Part shown: piece after piece, positions 60,508 to 64,000 of the stretch
Position numbering within the stretch: the first letter of the stretch is position 1
Layout of the letters: each line of letters opens with the position of its first letter
NCBI GenBank assembly: GCA_028753945.1
Contig: JAPNXP010000014.1
Span: 2,852,001-2,916,000, forward strand
DNA from: Hexactinellida sp. DTS-2022
Taxonomy: Eukaryota > Porifera > Hexactinellida
DNA length: 64,000 nucleotides
Reading direction: 5' to 3'
Position numbers and translations under genes: made by a program
Notes under the pieces: generated by a model
Told to the model about the DNA's origin: nothing
The model's database searches: none
What the model saw: the letters and a program-made list of their open reading frames with translations, nothing else

Positions 60508-60651
60508 ATGGAATCAACTGAATACACCGAAATTTGTGACTATTTACTTCATGAAAAGTACCCCGATAGTGTAAATGCTAAAAATTTGAAGCAAAATTTT
60601 AGGAGGAAGGCATCAAAGTATTTTGTAAATGAAGAAAGAATACTTCATCAA
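60508..60651 (+). CDS. Ginger-like integrase gene, exon 1
   Basis: This exon begins an eight-exon open gene for a Ginger1/GIN-type protein: a DNA-transposon integrase related to Gypsy-retrotransposon integrases, or a host gene derived from one. ATG at 60508 is the first Met and aligns with the start of the relic at 46466. It encodes residues 1-48 (EYTEICDYLLHEKYPDSVNA, a small domain that precedes integrases of this group). The donor is CATCAA|GTAAGT, phase 0. Function inferred: DNA binding and strand transfer in the nucleus. Confidence 0.82.
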
Positions 60652-60740
60652 GTAAGTTCGATTCTACGTTTGCAAACTATACTGTTCATTTTTGAACCTC
60701 ATTTTATTGCTTTTCTACTTAATTAAAAACTATATTATAG

Positions 60741-60914
60741 ACAATCCAAGTGGCTGATGGGAGTGAAATATATCGCGAATGTCCTTTGAAGTCAAAAATA
60801 CTAGAAATTCTTAAGTTATATCATGACTCTCATCATCCGGGAATAAATGCAACACTAGCCAATATTCGCAGAGAATATTACTGGAGTGGAATGTATACAG
60901 AAGTTCAACTCTAT
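60741..60914 (+). CDS. Ginger-like integrase gene, exon 2 (zinc-binding His pair)
   Basis: Residues 49-106. The acceptor is TATTATAG|ACAATCC and the donor CTCTAT|GTAAGT. It contains the His half of the H2C2 zinc-binding domain (YHDSHHPGINATLANIRRE, with His at 76 and 79/80) and YYWSGMY, typical of Gypsy/Ginger integrases. It joins in phase with exons 1 and 3. Confidence 0.85.
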
Positions 60915-61111
60915 GTAAGTATTTATTTTATGTTGTTATGTATTAGTTAATTACCAGTTGATTGAGATGGATAATTTAGCCAACATATTGCGGAAAAGTA
61001 TTTAATTTATCAAGCAAAGTGTCTGAATATTATTTTCTGTGTTTTATATCTCAAATTGATACTAATTTCTATCAATTTCGCCCTATAAAATCCATTGAAA
61101 AAAGAATTATG

Positions 61112-61175
61112 TTGTTTTGACAAAAACTGTCCCCCGGGACAAGTTTTGTAGGGGGGACAGTTTTTGTCAAAACAA
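61112..61175. repeat. Perfect hairpin in intron 2 of the integrase gene
   Basis: TGTTTTGACAAAAACTGTCC and its inverse GGACAGTTTTTGTCAAAACA form a long stem around a CGGGACAAGTTTTGTAGG loop. It looks like a tiny MITE or foldback scrap. Confidence 0.8.
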
Positions 61176-61373
61176 TGTGCATTTTCTAAATTCATATTTC
61201 ATTTTGTAATTATCAAATTCTTGAACCCATTTAAAGGTAATCTACTATATTAACTCGGTACCGGTATAACAATCGACAACTTTTATTCGATTTTTTAGAT
61301 ACACTTTCATTTTGATTTTGTTTTTATTGTAAAATCGACATGATTCAAGATGTGAGTTAATACGGTTGTTTAG

Positions 61374-61685
61374 GTAAAAAGTTGTGACACTTGCCAGAGA
61401 ACAGCAGCTCAAAAACAAAAATTTAATCGTCCACTTCAGCCTATTGCACCACCAGACAATCCATGGCAACATATCGGCGTAGACTTAATATGTGACTTAC
61501 CAAAGTCTCGCGATGGCTATTTACATGTTTTAGTTGTAGTTTGTTATTTGTCAAAGTACGTAGTAGCACGGGCACTGAAATCTAAGCGGTCCAGGGAAGT
61601 AATCGATCAATTGCGTTCCATTTATTTAACATACGGCACCCCAGATGTCATTCAGCATGATCAAGGACCTGAGTTTCGGAGTAAG
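61374..61685 (+). CDS. Ginger-like integrase gene, exon 3 (first two catalytic Asp)
   Basis: Residues 107-210. The acceptor is GTTTAG|GTAAAA and the donor AGTAAG|GTTAGT. It carries the Cys pair of the H2C2 finger (SCDTCQ, residues 110 and 113), the first catalytic Asp in WQHIGVDLICDLP (143), the strand LVVVCYLSKYVVARAL, and the second Asp in VIQHDQGPEF (202). Exon phases are 0 at both ends. The relic at 28865-28990 is a diverged copy of its first part. Confidence 0.9.
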
Positions 61686-61866
61686 GTTAGTTAAATCATG
61701 ATCAATATTAAAAGAGTAAATGTTGAGTGAATCTCTATATTCATACCGCATACAAGTTGTTTTTGCAAATTACAAATATAATAAAGCTTGTTTAACGCAC
61801 TTGAATAATTTATAATAATAAACTGCGTTCAAATAACCACTTGTAACTTCATAGCTTTACCTGTAG

Positions 61867-61973
61867 GAATTCAAACTATTTCATGAAGCTCTAAAAGTTG
61901 ATAATAGATCGACAGCTGCCTACCACCCACAGAGCAACGGCCTTGTGGAAGCACATAATAAGATTTTGAAAGT
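61867..61973 (+). CDS. Ginger-like integrase gene, exon 4 (catalytic Glu)
   Basis: Residues 211-245 plus two bases. The acceptor is CTGTAG|GAATTC and the donor GAAAGT|GTGAGT. It encodes AAYHPQSNGLVEAHNKILK, with the catalytic Glu at residue 238, exactly 35 residues after the second Asp, so the D,D35E triad is complete. Confidence 0.88.
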
Positions 61974-62023
61974 GTGAGTTAGTTATCTAATTCAATATGT
62001 TTTGAGTACTTTTTCATGAAAAG

Positions 62024-62452
62024 GTTGCAATGTCAATCAAAACAAATTGCATACAAGTACCGCACATTTAGGAAGATTGAAAAGTTTCGCTTAAATTCAG
62101 AAATTGAATGGCCTGACCGACTGCAAGAGGCATGTTTAGCTTCCAATACACACTTGAAGAAAGCAACTAAGGCGACACCGTTCAAGTTAATGTTTGGACG
62201 AAACTTTAATCCGGCATATCTGTTTAACCAAAATTTTGAAGTTGATGAGGATTATTTTCCTTCTGAGGATGAGAATGAATCCTTAGGCAATGAGCTTTTG
62301 AAGTCCATTTATGAACCAGCTGATGATTGCAACGAATGGGTAGAGCACATGGATTTGCAGAGAAATTCTGATCTTCAAATGGCCTCTGACAATATCAAAC
62401 AGGAACAAATTCGACAGAAAAGAATATTTGATCTCAAAGTTCAGCAAAGCAG
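62024..62452 (+). CDS. Ginger-like integrase gene, exon 5
   Basis: Residues 246-388. The acceptor is AAAAG|GTTGCA and the donor AGCAG|GTAATA. It encodes the integrase post-core helices (WPDRLQEACLASNTHLKKAT, FKLMFGRNFNP) and an acidic linker (EVDEDYFPSEDENES), ending in a basic helix (QEQIRQKRIFDLKVQ). The relic at 47593-48036 is its counterpart. Confidence 0.85.
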
Positions 62453-62544
62453 GTAATACTACTTATCGTGTATGTTAGACATATTTAAAACTGCTGATAT
62501 AACTCTAATTCTATGAGTAATAGATTAATAATCTGTATCCACAG

Positions 62545-62752
62545 ATCAACAATTCAAGTGTCAGATGAGATACTTATACGAAATGTTAAAAAGGATAAGA
62601 AACTCCCCGGCACCAAAACTCAGCCCAAATACTTTGGACCATATACAGTCAAACAATTAACAAAAGGTCATGTTGTTGTTTCAGAGAAAGAAAAAAAAAG
62701 AAAAAAAGTTCCATTCCATCTAACCAAAAAGTATTTGCAACGCAACATACAG
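62545..62752 (+). CDS. Ginger-like integrase gene, exon 6 (GPY/F-like domain)
   Basis: Residues 389-458. The acceptor is TCCACAG|ATCAAC and the donor ATACAG|GTATTT. VSDEILIRNVKKDKK is followed by KYFGPYTVKQLTKGHVVV, which fits the GPY/F domain placed after the core in Gypsy and Ginger1 integrases. The following lysine-rich stretch (EKEKKRKKVPFH) is basic. Confidence 0.85.
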
Positions 62753-62869
62753 GTATTTAATCATTTGAATTTAATAGTACCGATTATCTATTTTATTAAA
62801 ACTCGATTGTTGCTTGTGTGTGTGTGTGTTTGTGTGTTTGTCCGGATTGTATTAAAGTGATGGGGAATA

Positions 62870-63190
62870 GAAATCGCGTTTATATATGAGATAGAAATTA
62901 GCTTCCAAATGTTATAATTGGTAAACAAGTATGCTGATTTCGAATTTCATTTATAAATTTCTAATATAAATATTTGTTGTTTACAAAATTAGGTAAACAA
63001 AGTATCGAAAATCAAATGAACCTAGAAATTAGCTTTCAACGGGTATTATAGGTAAACAAATATGCTGATTTCGAAATATTTTTTTTCAAATTTTAAATGT
63101 AAATATTCATTTTATATTTAAAAAAGTGAGACCGCGTAGTGGTTGAGTTATTTGTCGCAAAGCGACCGAGACCGAAGGGCTCGTTATATT
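62870..63190 (+). repeat. Helitron-like repeat in intron 6 of the integrase gene
   Basis: This is the inverse counterpart of 16980-17345, ending CGAGACCGAAGGGCTCGTTA. Internally it has a ~165-bp approximate duplication (GAAATTAGCTTCCAA and GAAATTAGCTTTCAA, each followed by GGTAAACAA.TATGCTGATTTCG). It does not disturb splicing signals. Confidence 0.6.
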
Positions 63191-63285
63191 TAAACGGGAT
63201 GCTTTATACGTATATTTTAGAGAAATAGATAACCAATTTTGGTTAGTTTACTTAGTTTACTATTTTAATGATGCACTTCATATAG

Positions 63286-63373
63286 TTTCAACAATCTAAA
63301 GCATGCTCCCCAAATCTGGACTACACTAATTCAAGTGAAGAAGACCTAGGAAACTACATTATTAATAATGAAT
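63286..63373 (+). CDS. Ginger-like integrase gene, exon 7
   Basis: Residues 459-487 plus one base. The acceptor is CATATAG|TTTCAA and the donor GAAT|GTAAGT. It encodes a short Ser/Asn-rich linker (LDYTNSSEEDLGNYIINNE). The exon is small and without a domain, but both splice sites and phase fit. Confidence 0.72.
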
Positions 63374-63458
63374 GTAAGTCAAATGCAAAATACAATTACT
63401 GTATCTTATAAATAAATTTCGAATTGTTACAAATATTATATAGTACATTTTTTAACAG

Positions 63459-64000
63459 GTGGAAATAGTGATATTGGCGCAATGATTGAAATCTTCGAAT
63501 CTTCATACACTCCAACTATTTCACAGGATATTTTCGATGGTATCAGATGTAAAGTGATGCAAACCTTAGAAGAAGGATCTTATTTATCTCCATTACATAG
63601 AGAGCTCGACGAAAAATCTAAGTACATGCGTTTTACAGATATTATTTCTTATCATCCTAGTACCTCCTTTACTTATACATTTAAAGAAAAAGTCGCATGC
63701 TTAATATCCCAGTGGTATAACGAGTACCTCGATCTTAGACAGGTAGAAGAGAATGAATATCATAAACAAAACTATCCCTTAACAGTTCTACTCCCTGTCG
63801 TCTTCGAATACATTATGAATTTAGAAGTCCAAATTGAGCCTGAAAGTGCAGTTACGTACCCCACTCTAGAGTTACACAAACCCTCTAATGTCGGTAATTT
63901 TGAGACTCATAGTTTTAAACTGGAAAGTTTATGTCCTGTTTGGCAAGGAGAATTTGGTGGTATCTTGCATCAGAATACATGCTCAATAGATAATGTAATT
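63459..64000 (+). CDS. Ginger-like integrase gene, exon 8 (continues past the window)
   Basis: The exon opens after TTTAACAG and stays open to the window end, residues 488-668 so far. The region is not one I recognise. Near the edge, CPVWQGEFGGILHQNTCSID followed by NV suggests the start of a cysteine-protease-like domain, where an Asn-x-Cys near a domain start is common; the window stops before a His could be seen. The relic at 46.5-49 kb has an OTU-like C-terminus, so a C-terminal protease is plausible by analogy, but this is inference. Confidence 0.75.

Noticed and set aside
60508-62860. Gypsy LTR retrotransposon or retroviral origin of the right-hand integrase gene
   Set aside because: No gag, protease or reverse transcriptase precedes it, introns split the integrase, and no long terminal repeats are visible; a Ginger/GIN-type gene fits better.
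1-64000. tRNA or rRNA genes
   Set aside because: No cloverleaf with paired A and B boxes and no rRNA-like block was recognised by eye; a covariance-model scan would settle it.

Overview
The window is AT-rich eukaryotic DNA from an animal, most likely an invertebrate; I cannot name the species. It has spliced genes with GT..AG introns, one recognisable housekeeping gene with very long introns, and a dense, nested population of DNA transposons. I saw no bacterial gene organisation, rRNA, tRNA or CRISPR array.

The host anchor is NPEPL1, an M17 leucyl-type aminopeptidase, on the minus strand from 36225 to 2478. Three coding exons join in frame to a predicted 518-residue protein with its metal-binding and catalytic motifs intact. 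The two introns are about 13.2 kb and 19.0 kb and filled with mobile elements. From the 3' end of the gene to its 5' end these are: a decayed BED-finger hAT carrying a 919-bp hAT MITE, two P/THAP9-like relics, Helitron-like repeats, a hairpin-plus-minisatellite composite, an almost intact 3.4-kb hAT with perfect 8-bp target duplications (18808-22180), a Ginger-like integrase relic, several MITEs, and a FLYWCH/MULE element whose ends are arrays of a 14-bp motif (about 32.3-34.3 kb).

Beyond the promoter side of NPEPL1 lie a DUF659-type hAT relic (37.7-39.3 kb), a 5.7-kb element with ~300-bp inverted repeats that encodes a broken FEN1/XPG-like PIN-nuclease protein (39551-45292), a 5.5-kb Ginger-like element with long inverted repeats and an OTU-protease remnant (45302-50841), a third P-like relic, and a GC-rich ZMYM1-like hAT relic containing a PIF/Harbinger-like MITE that itself contains a pogo-like MITE. 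A near-identical partial copy of the PIN-type element sits inverted at positions 1-1695, so NPEPL1 is bracketed by inverted repeats.

The right end (60508 to beyond 64000) holds an eight-exon gene, open through every junction, with a complete H2C2 zinc-binding and D,D35E integrase. Because its relatives in the window are wrecks while it is intact, it is the best candidate for an active Ginger element or a domesticated integrase. Splice sites, target duplications and reading frames were read by eye; family names are recognition from motifs without database searches.
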